Part shown: piece after piece, positions 36,279-45,303 of the stretch
Layout of the letters: every line of letters begins with the position of its first letter
Numbering within the stretch: position 1 is the first letter of the stretch
From: Aciduliprofundum sp. MAR08-339
Lineage (GTDB): Archaea > Thermoplasmatota > Thermoplasmata > Thermoplasmatales > Aciduliprofundaceae
Direction of reading: 5' to 3'
DNA: 64,000 bases
Assembly: GCF_000327505.1 (NCBI RefSeq)
Contig: NC_019942.1
Coordinates: 248,001 to 312,000 of the forward strand
Program-made: the position numbers and the translations under genes
The notes under the pieces: model-generated
What the model saw: the letters and a program-made list of their open reading frames with translations, nothing else
What the model was told of the DNA's origin: nothing
Database searches by the model: none

Positions 36279-37019
36279 ATGGAAGATTTTGCCAGGGTTC
36301 TGGCTTCACTTCTTGGAGACGTGGAGTGCAGGGAGAATTCGGCCATAGCGTTCTCAGGTGGGTTGGACAGCGGCATACTGGCGTATATTTTAAAAGACTG
36401 CAAACCGAATCTTTACACCGTTGGAGTTGAGGGTTCCAAAGACTTTGAAAATGCAAAAACCGCTGCAAATGTCCTTAACATGCCTCTGAAATTGATTGAA
36501 ATTGATGAGTATGATCTCATTGAAGGCATATTATTTCTGAAGAGAATTGAGCCAGATATAAGTGCCGTGGAAATTTCATTCGAACTGCCACTTTACTTCG
36601 TATGCACAAATGCTGATGAGCGCATTATTTACACAGGTCAGGGAAGTGATGAGTTGTTTGGAGGTTACCACAAATACCTGGAGCATGGGGAACTGATGAA
36701 GGATGATATAAAAACTCTGCTGGAAAAAACCAGACCAAGGGAGATAAGGATGGCCACGTTGCTGAGCAAGGAACTCATAACTCCATATCTGGATTCGCGA
36801 ATCATAGAGTTCTCCGAAAACATACCCATGGATATGAAAATAAGAAACGGCACGAGAAAATGGATACTCAGAGAAGCCGCAAAAATTCTAGGTGTGCCCA
36901 AGGAGATAGTGGAGAGGGAGAAAAAGGCGGCACAGTACGGCTCAGGTATATGGAAAATGATGAAGATGATGGCAAAAAAGAGAGGTGAGAGTGTGGAGGA
37001 ATTAGTAAAATCCCTATAA
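36279..37019 (+). CDS. Asparagine synthetase-like PP-loop protein (synthetase domain only)
   Basis: A 246-residue protein with only the C-terminal AsnB-type domain: PP-loop AFSGGLDSGILAYIL, the late GQGSDELFGGYHKY motif, and TPYLDSRIIEF. The glutaminase domain is absent, so it would use ammonia or perform another amidation or adenylation. TTTATAAATA ends about 26 nt before ATG 36279, so it is leaderless. Its 3' end overlaps tdh convergently. The true product is uncertain. Confidence 0.8.
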   Translation: MEDFARVLASLLGDVECRENSAIAFSGGLDSGILAYILKDCKPNLYTVGVEGSKDFENAKTAANVLNMPLKLIEIDEYDLIEGILFLKRIEPDISAVEISFELPLYFVCTNADERIIYTGQGSDELFGGYHKYLEHGELMKDDIKTLLEKTRPREIRMATLLSKELITPYLDSRIIEFSENIPMDMKIRNGTRKWILREAAKILGVPKEIVEREKKAAQYGSGIWKMMKMMAKKRGESVEELVKSL

Positions 37020-37967
37020 TTCCACTCCCATCTTTTTGCTCAGGTTCTCAATTATATCCTTAACCATTGCCTCCATATCATAATCGGGCTTCCAGTTCCA
37101 TTCCTCCCTTGCAGTAGAATCGTCCAGACTTCTTGGCCAAGAATCTGCTATCTTCTGCCTGTAATCGGGCCTGTATTCTACCTCAAAATCAGGGACGTAC
37201 TTTCTTATCTCCTCCACTAAATCCTTGGGGGCAAAGCTCATGGCCTGCACATTGAAATCTGTGCGATGCCTTAGATTCTCACTTGGAGCGTCTGCCAGCA
37301 TGGTAATGGCCTTGATTGCATCTGGCATGTACATCATTGGAAGCACAGTATCCTCCCTAAGGAAGCATACATACTTCTCCCCCCTCAGGGCATAATGGAA
37401 AATTTCAACTGCATAATCGGTTGTGCCTCCACCGGGCATAGCGTTCCAGCTTATTATTCCTGGATAGCGCACACCGCGAACATCAAGCCCGTACTTCTCC
37501 CAGTAATAGAGACCCAGAAGTTCCCCTGTGACCTTGCTTATACCATACATTGTCCTTGGTCTGAGAACCGTGTCATTGGGTGTGTTATCCTTCGGAGTCT
37601 CGGGTCCGAAGGCAGCTATGGAGCTGGGAACCATTATGCGCTCGAGGGAATACTCTCTGCCTGCCTCAAGAATATTATACAGGCCTATTATATTGACCTT
37701 GAATGCCAGTTGCGGATTCTGCTCTCCCTTGGCAGATAGGATGGCCGCGAGGTGGTAAATCGTGTCTATATCCTCTTTCTCTATCACCCTGTCAAGCATT
37801 TTTCTATCCATTATGTCAAGTTTTACAAAGGGGCTAAGATCTTCCAGATTTTCAGGTTCCCTTATATCCGCCACAATAACATTATCTCTGCCATACTTTT
37901 TCCTGAGAAATGGAACCAGAGAGGAGCCAATTTGCCCTAAGCCACCGGTCACGAGAATCCTTCTCAT
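37014..37967 (-). CDS. tdh: L-threonine 3-dehydrogenase (short-chain, epimerase-like)
   Basis: This enzyme oxidises threonine with NAD to 2-amino-3-ketobutyrate. The 317-residue Rossmann protein has ILVTGGLGQIGSSLVPFLR, VPSSIAAFGPET and the YGISK catalytic motif. GVRYPGIISWNAMPGGGTTDYA distinguishes SDR-type threonine dehydrogenases from UDP-galactose epimerases. The acetyltransferase gene for the next step lies just upstream on the same strand, confirming the role. ATG 37967 has GGTGA nearby. Confidence 0.9.
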   Translation of the reverse strand: MRRILVTGGLGQIGSSLVPFLRKKYGRDNVIVADIREPENLEDLSPFVKLDIMDRKMLDRVIEKEDIDTIYHLAAILSAKGEQNPQLAFKVNIIGLYNILEAGREYSLERIMVPSSIAAFGPETPKDNTPNDTVLRPRTMYGISKVTGELLGLYYWEKYGLDVRGVRYPGIISWNAMPGGGTTDYAVEIFHYALRGEKYVCFLREDTVLPMMYMPDAIKAITMLADAPSENLRHRTDFNVQAMSFAPKDLVEEIRKYVPDFEVEYRPDYRQKIADSWPRSLDDSTAREEWNWKPDYDMEAMVKDIIENLSKKMGVEL

Positions 37968-38223
37968 TTTTATTCACCGATGGGGTATAGATCAATTAGA
38001 ATTAAACATTTCGTCTTTTCCACAGGGCAAGCAGGAATACTGCAAATAAGAAGATTGAGCAGGGTTCTTAAGAGGCTTGTAATCCGTATTGTTTCCATCC
38101 TGATCGAAAATCTAACTATACTGACCCATATATATCCGGCGTGGAATGTATGAGAAAATTAGCACAGAAATCAGAAGAATGGCAAATTTTTTCACATAAA
38201 AAAATGAAAAAAGGCATATTAAT
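37968..38223. other. 256-nt gap between kbl and tdh
   Basis: An A/T-rich spacer containing CATATATATCC near 38128-38138 (a plausible TATA on either strand) and long A/T tracts near 38190-38220. It also contains a 17-codon plus-strand ORF at 38148 that I do not regard as real. It probably carries the kbl terminator and the tdh promoter. No RNA gene is recognisable. Confidence 0.4.
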
Positions 38224-39402
38224 TTATATCAACCCAAGTTTCTTACCGGCACGCTCGTAGGCGTTGAGAGCGTAATCAAGATCCTCCTTCGTGTGGCCTG
38301 CACTCACCTGATTTCTTATTCTCTCCAATCCCCTTGGAACCATCGGGAACACTATGGGTAGAGCAAACACGCCATCCTCGAAGAGCATATGAGCGAGATC
38401 CTTGGCCTTCTTGGAATCGCGCACCATCACCGGTACAATGGGTGTCTGGCTCTTCCAGGTGTCAAATCCCAGACTCTCAAGTTCCTTCTTGAAGTAGTTG
38501 CGATTGTCCCACAGGCGCTGCACGCGATCCTTCTCCTGCATCACAATTTCCAGGGATTTTATGTTTGCCGCGGTAACCGCAGGTGGGTAAGCAGCACTGA
38601 GAAGCCACGTGCGTGCGGTGTTGTAAACGTATTCAATAACATATTCCTCTCCCGCCAGCATACCTCCCATGGAGCCAAGAGCCTTTGAGAATGTACCCAT
38701 CTGAAAATCAATCTTCTTCTGCACTCCGAAATGGTGTCCTATGCCACGACCCTCTCCAAGAACACCCTCGCCGTGGGAATCATCCACGTAGGTCATGGCC
38801 CCATACTCATCCGCGAGCTTCACAATCTCATCCATGGGAGCTATATCTCCATCCATGCTGAACACTCCATCTGTCACAACTAAAATGTGCTCATACTTGT
38901 CATGCACCTGCCTCAACTTATCCTCCAGGTCTCCCATGTCAAGGTGCTTGTATATCACCTTATCCGCTCTGGATAGGCGTATGCCATCAATTATGCTCCC
39001 GTGATTGAGTTCATCGCTCACAACCACATCTCCCTTACCCACAATTTTGGCAAGGGTTCCAGCATTGGTTGCAAATCCCGTCTGAAACGCCAGACCCGCA
39101 GCAGTCTCCTTGAACTCGGCGATTTTTTTGTGCAGTTTTTCCTGCAAATCGGTATAGCCGGCAATGCTCCAGTCACTTCCAGCACCCCAGCCGTACTTCT
39201 CTATGGCTTCCTTGGCAGCCTCCTTGAGCCTTGGATCATTGGCCAGATCAAGATAATTGTTTGAGGCAAGCATCACGGCCTCTTTTCCTTCAACAACCAC
39301 CCTGTGCGTGGATGGCCCAAAAAGACGCAAAAGTTCCCAGGTCTCACCACGCTCTTTCATCTCCTCCAGCATTTTTTTGAGATGCAAAGTTTTCTCACTC
39401 AT
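38224..39402 (-). CDS. kbl: Glycine C-acetyltransferase (2-amino-3-ketobutyrate CoA ligase)
   Basis: This PLP enzyme cleaves 2-amino-3-ketobutyrate with CoA to glycine and acetyl-CoA. The 392-residue alpha-oxoamine synthase has ASNNYLDLANDP, GAGSDWSIAGYTDLQEKLH, VSDELNHGSIIDG, YVDDSHGEGVLG and the PLP lysine in TFSKALGSMGG. ATG 39402 (MSEKTLHLKK) follows GGGTGAT; the longer frame has a non-conserved hydrophobic extension. With tdh it gives a two-step threonine-to-glycine and acetyl-CoA route. Confidence 0.94.
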   Translation of the reverse strand: MSEKTLHLKKMLEEMKERGETWELLRLFGPSTHRVVVEGKEAVMLASNNYLDLANDPRLKEAAKEAIEKYGWGAGSDWSIAGYTDLQEKLHKKIAEFKETAAGLAFQTGFATNAGTLAKIVGKGDVVVSDELNHGSIIDGIRLSRADKVIYKHLDMGDLEDKLRQVHDKYEHILVVTDGVFSMDGDIAPMDEIVKLADEYGAMTYVDDSHGEGVLGEGRGIGHHFGVQKKIDFQMGTFSKALGSMGGMLAGEEYVIEYVYNTARTWLLSAAYPPAVTAANIKSLEIVMQEKDRVQRLWDNRNYFKKELESLGFDTWKSQTPIVPVMVRDSKKAKDLAHMLFEDGVFALPIVFPMVPRGLERIRNQVSAGHTKEDLDYALNAYERAGKKLGLI

Positions 39403-39461
39403 AATATCACCCGTAATGAAAAAGGCAACAAGAAATAAAAACCTTCTCCCCATGCTCAAGT

Positions 39462-40103
39462 ATGCCATGCCTCATCTTTGATGTGGATGATACCCTCGTG
39501 GAATACGTGGACTTTGATATGAGAGAGTGGTACGAGTTCATAGCGAGGCCCGTGGCTGAGAGGCATGGAATTCCGTTATCCTTTGATACATGGAAGAAGA
39601 TAATTGAGGGTGAGGTGAGCAGGAGATACAGTGAAAATTACGGAGTGGAGGCATCGGTCTTCTGGAGAGAGGTGGACGAAAGGAATCTGGAGTACAGAAA
39701 AGAGATGCTTTATGAGGGAAGATTGAGAGCCTACCCAGATACGGATGTTTTGAAATCCCTGGAGGGTAAGAAGTGCGCCTGGAGCGTTTCAAGTGAGGAG
39801 TGTATAAAATTTGTGCTATCAACTTTCAACCTCCTTGATTACTTTGATTTCATCATCGGAAAGGATTACAAAAACTACGCCTACATAGACGAGTTAAAAC
39901 CCTCACCAAGATTCATAGAGATAATAAAAGAGAAACTGCACTGTGAGAGATGCATGGTCATAGGGGATGGAGAGAAAGAAATGCTTGCCGCCAGGAGGGC
40001 AGGTTGTGTGGCTGTACACATAAGCAGAAACGGAAGGAAGTGCAGGTACGCGGATTTAACCATAACCTCTATTAAAGAACTGCTGAATAAAAACTTTTTA
40101 TAG
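39462..40103 (+). CDS. HAD-superfamily hydrolase
   Basis: A 213-residue protein with motif I IFDVDDTLVEYVDFD, a helical cap, the motif III Lys in DELKPSPRF, and motif IV VIGDGEKEMLAARRAG. This is a different HAD subgroup from the protein at 33017-33679. The substrate is unknown, probably a phosphomonoester. It is divergent from kbl; ATG 39462 begins the first strand. Confidence 0.82.
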   Translation: MPCLIFDVDDTLVEYVDFDMREWYEFIARPVAERHGIPLSFDTWKKIIEGEVSRRYSENYGVEASVFWREVDERNLEYRKEMLYEGRLRAYPDTDVLKSLEGKKCAWSVSSEECIKFVLSTFNLLDYFDFIIGKDYKNYAYIDELKPSPRFIEIIKEKLHCERCMVIGDGEKEMLAARRAGCVAVHISRNGRKCRYADLTITSIKELLNKNFL

Positions 40104-40123
40104 TGCCTTATCTTCCCATTCTT

Positions 40124-40300
40124 ATGGTTCGCTGGCTATGGATCCTCAGCTGGATGCTACTGACGATTGGTGTGGTGTTCTACTTCTCATGGTCCTTCCT
40201 GTACGATGCCTGGACGGATTTGGGGGTGTATTCCCTCAGTGTATCCCTAATAGTGTTTGGGATACTGGGTACACTTCTGGCAAAGGTTGAAAATCAGTAA
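40124..40300 (+). CDS. Small two-helix membrane protein
   Basis: A 58-residue protein with two hydrophobic helices ([20 protein letters not shown] and [18 protein letters not shown]). ATG 40124 lies about 26 nt after CTTTTTATAG, supporting a leaderless message, rather than GTG 40103. Its stop overlaps the proS stop by 7 nt. Function unknown. Confidence 0.55.
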   Translation: MVRWLWILSWMLLTIGVVFYFSWSFLYDAWTDLGVYSLSVSLIVFGILGTLLAKVENQ

Positions 40301-41694
40301 GGTTTGGCAATGTAGACCATTTTATCCGTTTCTCTTCCACAAACTATGCATTTTCCTGGCTCGTGATTCTCCAGAGATATGCCTATTATTTTCTTCTCAG
40401 TGTCATCCTCCATCCTGTGCCCACATTCCTCAGAACCGCACCAGTAAACCATGGATACTTCCTCATTCTCTTTTATTTCCTCAAGAGTATCCACCCTTTT
40501 TATCCTGCCCATCATCTCCTTTTCAGCCCTATCTCGCATATCCCTCTGTATGCTCTGCAGGAGTTCTGAAATTTTATCAATATATTCCTCCCTCATCACA
40601 CTCAATTTTTCCCTGGTATCTCTCCTCACAAGAACAACCTGACCCCTCTCCATATCTCTTGGACCAATTTCAAGGCGCAGAGGCACGCCTTTCAATTCCC
40701 AGTCGTAGAACTTATAGCCGGGGGTGTAATTATCCCTGTCGTCCAGATGCACACGGAAAAATCCGCGCAATTCCTCCTCTATTTTTCTGGCCTCCTCCAG
40801 CACATCCTCCTTTTTCTTTGTGACTATGGGAACGATAACTACCTGGATTGGAGCGATCTCCGGAGGCAGAACAAGGCCCCTATCATCTCCGTGGATACCC
40901 ACTATCGCTCCTATAAGCCTCTCACTCATTCCAAAGGTGGTCTGATGCACGAAATCATGGGTTCCATCCTCCTTCAGATACTCTATTCCATAGGCCCTTG
41001 AGAAGTTCTGAAAATACTGATGTATGGTTGCAATCTGCAATGTGCGGCCTGAAGGCATAATGGTCTCAGCCCCAATGGAATACGCCGCTCCTGGAAACTT
41101 GTCCCAATCGGTTTTGCGAACAAGCAAATAAGGGAGTGCAAGTTTCTCCGCTATTTTTTTCCATATCTCAATGTTGTCCCTTATCTGCTCCTCGGATTCC
41201 TCCGCAGTGGCATGGGCTGTATGGGACTCAAAGAAGTGCACCTCGCGAACGCGTATGAATGTCCTAGTTTGCTTTGTCTCATACCTGAAAACATTCACAA
41301 TTTGAAATATGCGTAGCGGTAGATCCGCATGGCTGCGAATCCACAGGGAGAACATTGGATACATGGCCGTCTCACTTGTGGGCCTCACTACGAGTTTGAC
41401 ATCCAGTGGTGTTAGGCCCCCGTGGGTAACCCAGTAAACCTCATTTTCAAAGCCCGCAATGTGCTCAGCCTCCTTCTTGAACTCCGTTTCTGGAATAAGG
41501 AGGGGAAAGTAAACCTCCTGATGCCTATGCTCTGTAAAGATCCTGCGAAAGTACTCATCTATATTTCTCATAAGTTGCCAGCCGTAGGGAAGCCAGACAT
41601 GCATGCCCTTCACGGGATACCTCTTATCCACAAGCCTCGAGGCCTCTATTACCTCGTTGTACCACTCGCTGAAATTCTCCTTTGGAAACTCCAT
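40294..41694 (-). CDS. proS: Prolyl-tRNA synthetase (archaeal/eukaryal type)
   Basis: A class II synthetase of 466 residues charging tRNA-Pro (a tRNA-Pro gene is at 5637). Motif 1 ([14 protein letters not shown]), motif 2 ([21 protein letters not shown]), the THQ-like [13 protein letters not shown], and motif 3 [13 protein letters not shown] are present. The C-terminal zinc domain ([12 protein letters not shown] and CIVCGRE) and terminal Tyr (AKPY) mark the archaeal type. It is probably leaderless from ATG 41694, with a TATA-like stretch shared with the divergent serpin. Confidence 0.96.
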   Translation of the reverse strand: MEFPKENFSEWYNEVIEASRLVDKRYPVKGMHVWLPYGWQLMRNIDEYFRRIFTEHRHQEVYFPLLIPETEFKKEAEHIAGFENEVYWVTHGGLTPLDVKLVVRPTSETAMYPMFSLWIRSHADLPLRIFQIVNVFRYETKQTRTFIRVREVHFFESHTAHATAEESEEQIRDNIEIWKKIAEKLALPYLLVRKTDWDKFPGAAYSIGAETIMPSGRTLQIATIHQYFQNFSRAYGIEYLKEDGTHDFVHQTTFGMSERLIGAIVGIHGDDRGLVLPPEIAPIQVVIVPIVTKKKEDVLEEARKIEEELRGFFRVHLDDRDNYTPGYKFYDWELKGVPLRLEIGPRDMERGQVVLVRRDTREKLSVMREEYIDKISELLQSIQRDMRDRAEKEMMGRIKRVDTLEEIKENEEVSMVYWCGSEECGHRMEDDTEKKIIGISLENHEPGKCIVCGRETDKMVYIAKPY

Positions 41695-41713
41695 ATGGCG
41701 AGAAAAGTATGGG

Positions 41714-41725
41714 TTTATTTAAAAA
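41714..41725. promoter_or_regulatory. TATA-like region between proS and the serpin gene
   Basis: TTTATTTAAAAA is centred about 26 nt from the proS ATG on the minus strand. On the plus strand, a start from it would give a leader of about 20 nt to ATG 41770. A second candidate, CATTAAAAAC (about 41730-41739), would serve the serpin alone. Confidence 0.45.
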
Positions 41726-41769
41726 TTCTCATTAAAAACATTCAAATAGGAGCAAGGGTAGTGTGAATC

Positions 41770-42975
41770 ATGGCCCCCGAGAAATTTGCCGCTTCACTCC
41801 TAACTCTCCTATTCCTCGCTGCGGGCATAGGGGCATCAATTTTTCGTCCAGAAAACACGCAGGAATATGGACATTCTCCCCCAAGAAATGTGGAGGTTAT
41901 TGCAAATATAAGCACAACCTTTGCCTTAAAATTATTCAACGAATTTAGTGGAGAAAACATCGTTTTCTCACCTCTAAGCATATGGATAGCCCTGGCCATG
42001 GCCTATGAAGGAGCGGGGGGCGAGACTGCCATGGATATGCAGAAGGTGCTGGGCTATCCTGAAAATAGAACGGTATTGCACGAGAGCATAGGGTACTTGC
42101 TTCACAATCTGTGCGACAATACCCAATACACCCTCAAAATTGCAAATTCAATATGGCCAAGCATCCAGTATCCCATAAACGAAAGTTACATTTCACTCAT
42201 AAAGAAGTATTACGATGCCTACGAGCAGAATTTGAATTATGAGTATGCAGAACTGGCGAGGAAAACAATAAATTCATGGGTGGAAAATTACACAGAGGGA
42301 AAGATAAAAGAGGTGATTCCCGAGGGAGGGTTGAGCCCTTTCACCATACTTGTGCTTGTAAATGCCATATACCTCAAAGCGATATGGACGCAGAAATTTG
42401 ACCCAAATAGGACATACGATGATTATTTTTACACCCCCGGTGGTAAGGTTAAGGTACCTATGATGCACACACAGGGAAATTTTGAGTATGTAGAGGATAA
42501 CAGCTTTCAGGTTCTGAAACTTCCGTACAGGGGAAACAGGCTTTCAATGCTAATCATTCTACCAAAAAGCAGGAGCACAAATATTCACTTAAGCGTGGAT
42601 AAAATAAGGGAATGGAGAGAGAAAATGAAAGTGCATAGAGTGAAGGTAATTCTACCCAGATTTAAGATCACCTCACACTTCAATTTGAAGAAAGTACTTC
42701 AAAGATTAGGGCTCAGAAACGCATTCACCAAGGATGTAAATTTTCAGGGCATAGGAAAAGGCGTTTACATAAACAATGTGTTTCACAAGGCATATATAAG
42801 AGTGGGTGAAAATGGTACGGAGGCGGCCGCTGCCACTGCGGTGGGCGTAGGCGCCACAGCGTACCTTCCCTACGAGTATGAATTCAGAGCGGATCATCCA
42901 TTTGTGTTCCTTATTCAAGACGATGTCACCGGTGCGATCCTGTTTATGGGGGAGGTCGCAGATCCTTCATCTTAA
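41770..42975 (+). CDS. Secreted serpin protease inhibitor
   Basis: A 401-residue serpin with an N-terminal signal or anchor (about 1-25) and a full serpin fold: NIVFSPLSIWIALAMAYEGAGGET, LVLVNAIYLKAIW, and LKLPYRGNRLSMLIILPK. The hinge NGTEAAAATAVGVGATAYLP has the small residues needed for inhibitory loop insertion. By counting from hinge Glu, P1-P1' falls near Thr-Ala, which suggests targets other than trypsin-like enzymes. It ends with HPFVFLIQD and ILFMGEVADP. It may restrain the surface cysteine proteases or external proteases. The 3' end overlaps the ZPR1-like gene. Confidence 0.92.
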   Translation: MAPEKFAASLLTLLFLAAGIGASIFRPENTQEYGHSPPRNVEVIANISTTFALKLFNEFSGENIVFSPLSIWIALAMAYEGAGGETAMDMQKVLGYPENRTVLHESIGYLLHNLCDNTQYTLKIANSIWPSIQYPINESYISLIKKYYDAYEQNLNYEYAELARKTINSWVENYTEGKIKEVIPEGGLSPFTILVLVNAIYLKAIWTQKFDPNRTYDDYFYTPGGKVKVPMMHTQGNFEYVEDNSFQVLKLPYRGNRLSMLIILPKSRSTNIHLSVDKIREWREKMKVHRVKVILPRFKITSHFNLKKVLQRLGLRNAFTKDVNFQGIGKGVYINNVFHKAYIRVGENGTEAAAATAVGVGATAYLPYEYEFRADHPFVFLIQDDVTGAILFMGEVADPSS

Positions 42976-43542
42976 ATCCTTTAAGTCCAATGTAAACTCT
43001 CCAAGTTTTAGATTCCTGACCTCATCCTCGCTCAGTTTTCTCTTTTCCGTTTTATCGCTTATTATTGCACTGTTGCCCAGGGGATCCTGAATGATCAGTG
43101 TGGCCTCCATTCTCCCATGCCTTATGTATCCTATCTTTCTGAGAAGAGCAAGAATGTCCCCCTTCTTTTCGGGTGTGTCGTGAAGGAGTTGCACAAGGAT
43201 ATCAACGAAGCGATTCAAAACACCTTCAACATTGGTTATGAAAGCCTCCGATAAGGGCCCGGGTTCCAGTTTTGCACCGATCTCAGGTATTATCACGGTT
43301 CCCGATGTTGAGCGTACCACCTTTATGTAAAGGTCCCCCTCCCCCTTTATTTTCACCTTGTACTCCATGGGCTCGTGAACTTCCAGCATCATCACATCCG
43401 CGTGGCGAAATCCACAACTCTTACATACTATCGTAGTTTGAAGACATTTACCAAAATGGGGTAAATCAAGTTCTTCCGCCCTGTAAAGGAGGGTTTTCTT
43501 TCCGCATATGGGGCATGGAGAATCTATAATCGTTTCAACCAT
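42967..43542 (-). CDS. ZPR1-type zinc finger protein
   Basis: A 191-residue protein with the ZPR1 C4 zinc finger (CPICGKKTLLYRAEELDLPHFGK, then TTIVCKSCGFRHADVMMLE) and the following ZPR1 beta domain (YIKVVRSTSGTVIIPEIG). Eukaryotic ZPR1 chaperones elongation factor eEF1A; an equivalent archaeal role is inferred. It is the last gene of an operon with IPK and IDI2, overlapping IDI2 by 19 nt. Confidence 0.9.
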   Translation of the reverse strand: MVETIIDSPCPICGKKTLLYRAEELDLPHFGKCLQTTIVCKSCGFRHADVMMLEVHEPMEYKVKIKGEGDLYIKVVRSTSGTVIIPEIGAKLEPGPLSEAFITNVEGVLNRFVDILVQLLHDTPEKKGDILALLRKIGYIRHGRMEATLIIQDPLGNSAIISDKTEKRKLSEDEVRNLKLGEFTLDLKDLR

Positions 43543-44537
43543 AGGGCCAGTTCACCCCTTACCACATATTCCGCATTTTTCATATCCGCTACACCTGAGA
43601 ATCCTGAGAGGAATATTGCTATGCGCATCTCTTTCACTACTCTTTTCAATACTTCAATCACATCTTTATGGGACTTCATGGCTGGCTTGAGAAGTATCCT
43701 TGCAATGCCAACCACGCTGGCACCAAGGGCTAGGGCCTTGGCAGCATCAAGTCCGTTTCTTATTCCCCCACTTCCTATCAATGGCATATCCAGATCTCTT
43801 AAAATGTGGAGAGAATAGGGTGCTGGCAGTCCCCAGTCCCAGAACAACTGGCCCTCGTCACCACCACGATAGTATTCCACGGCTGCAAAACTTGTACCAC
43901 TCACCCCGCTGACATCTATCGCCTTAAATCCAGCATTTTTGAAGAACTCACTAGCGATTCTGCTTATCCCTGCCCCGGTTTCCTTGGCTATAAGCGGATA
44001 CCTTTTCGCAAGATTTTTCAGTTTGTCCTTCAACCCAGAAACCTTCGTATCTCCCTCAGGCTGAATGGCCTCCTGAAGGTAGTTGAAATGTATGTCCATG
44101 GCATGGGCATCTATCATCTCCATGGCCCTTCTTATCTCCTCCTCACCGTAGCCAAGGGCAAATTGAGGAGCACCCAGATTCCCTATGCGAAGTGGAACCT
44201 CGTACTTGGTAATTATGGAATATGTATCCTCCAGTTCTTTATTCTCTATGGCAGCCCTCTGGGAGCCCACCGCCATACCTATGCCCAGTTCCTCAGCCGC
44301 CTTTGCAAGGTTCTCGTTTATCACCTTCGCGATTCTGTGACCTCCTGTCATAGCATCTATTATTATTGGATAATTCAGTTTCCTCCCCAGAAAATTCACA
44401 TCTAAGCGAATATCCTCAAGATCCACCCTTGGTATGGTTTCATGCTTGAGCAGTACATCGTCCCAGTAATTGTGATGGGCCACAACATCTTTATCTGCGC
44501 ATATTTTTATGTGCTCCAGTTTGCGATCCTCTATCAT
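43524..44537 (-). CDS. fni: Isopentenyl-diphosphate isomerase, type 2
   Basis: This FMN-dependent enzyme interconverts IPP and DMAPP, the starting pair for geranylgeranyl chains. The 337-residue TIM barrel has RKLEHIKIC, IIDAMTGGH, GMAVGSQRA, MDIHFNYLQEAIQPEG (Gln and Glu near the substrate) and LIGSGGIRNGLDAAKALALGA (FMN phosphate). It overlaps IPK by 4 nt and ZPR1 by 19 nt. Confidence 0.95.
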   Translation of the reverse strand: MIEDRKLEHIKICADKDVVAHHNYWDDVLLKHETIPRVDLEDIRLDVNFLGRKLNYPIIIDAMTGGHRIAKVINENLAKAAEELGIGMAVGSQRAAIENKELEDTYSIITKYEVPLRIGNLGAPQFALGYGEEEIRRAMEMIDAHAMDIHFNYLQEAIQPEGDTKVSGLKDKLKNLAKRYPLIAKETGAGISRIASEFFKNAGFKAIDVSGVSGTSFAAVEYYRGGDEGQLFWDWGLPAPYSLHILRDLDMPLIGSGGIRNGLDAAKALALGASVVGIARILLKPAMKSHKDVIEVLKRVVKEMRIAIFLSGFSGVADMKNAEYVVRGELALWLKRL

Positions 44538-45268
44538 TCCACCACCGTCCCTACAAAATCTTCATCATTTAAAACATTCTCTATCCTCTCGGGATGAAAT
44601 CCATTAAGCACATATACCCTGCTGTACCTCGCAATTTTCCTCATGATGGATATTTTGTAGGCAACCCCTCCAGTAACATCATCCACCTTTATGATCGTCT
44701 CTACCTTGCTATCCCTCCTCAGCACCTCTATGAGTTCTGCTCCCTGTTCTGAGGGATCCCTATCGTATATGCCGTCCACATCTGTGAGGAATATAACCTT
44801 CTCGGGCCTGAATTCTCTGGCAAGTTGAAGCATCAGGTAATCTCCAGAGCATATGTTTATACCCTGCGAAGAATCAAGGATTATATCCCCGTAGGTAACG
44901 GGCACCAAACCCAGAGAGAGGAATCTCTCAAATATGTGGAGATCCATTTCCTCTCCGAAAATATGGAAGGAATGGGGCGCAATGGATACGGCAGGAATGT
45001 CATTCTCTATCAAAATTTCTATGATCCTCAGATTAAGATCCTCCATATCCCTTCCTATCTCTGCAAATCCCATGGTCTTTTCCTCTGAGAATCCCTCCGT
45101 TATCCCGTATTTCTTTGCCAGAGGATGACCAAAGGAACCTCCACCATGCACAATTATCAAATCCTCCTTTGGAAGATATTTGACTATCCTCTCCATCACA
45201 TCTTCCCGGAACCTTCTGTAAACCCTCTTATCTGTTATCACGCTTCCCCCCATCTTCACCAGGAGCAT
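44534..45268 (-). CDS. Isopentenyl phosphate kinase
   Basis: This kinase phosphorylates isopentenyl phosphate to IPP in the archaeal modified mevalonate pathway. The 244-residue amino-acid-kinase-fold protein has LLVKMGGSVITDK, the catalytic His in VHGGGSFGH (His48), PVTYGDIILD and VIFLTDVDGIYDRDP. It precedes IDI2, its next step. The UbiD homologue at 9716 may supply its substrate. Confidence 0.94.
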   Translation of the reverse strand: MLLVKMGGSVITDKRVYRRFREDVMERIVKYLPKEDLIIVHGGGSFGHPLAKKYGITEGFSEEKTMGFAEIGRDMEDLNLRIIEILIENDIPAVSIAPHSFHIFGEEMDLHIFERFLSLGLVPVTYGDIILDSSQGINICSGDYLMLQLAREFRPEKVIFLTDVDGIYDRDPSEQGAELIEVLRRDSKVETIIKVDDVTGGVAYKISIMRKIARYSRVYVLNGFHPERIENVLNDEDFVGTVVE

Positions 45269-45303
45269 GGAAAGAAAAAGGCTTGGGAATAAATAATCTT
45301 TTC

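Noticed and set aside
37014-37967. Calling this gene UDP-glucose 4-epimerase
   Set aside because: The GIISWNAMPGGGTTDYA segment and the adjacent kbl gene indicate threonine dehydrogenase.
38148-38201. 17-codon ORF in the kbl-tdh gap
   Set aside because: Too short, no ribosome site and no similarity that I can see.
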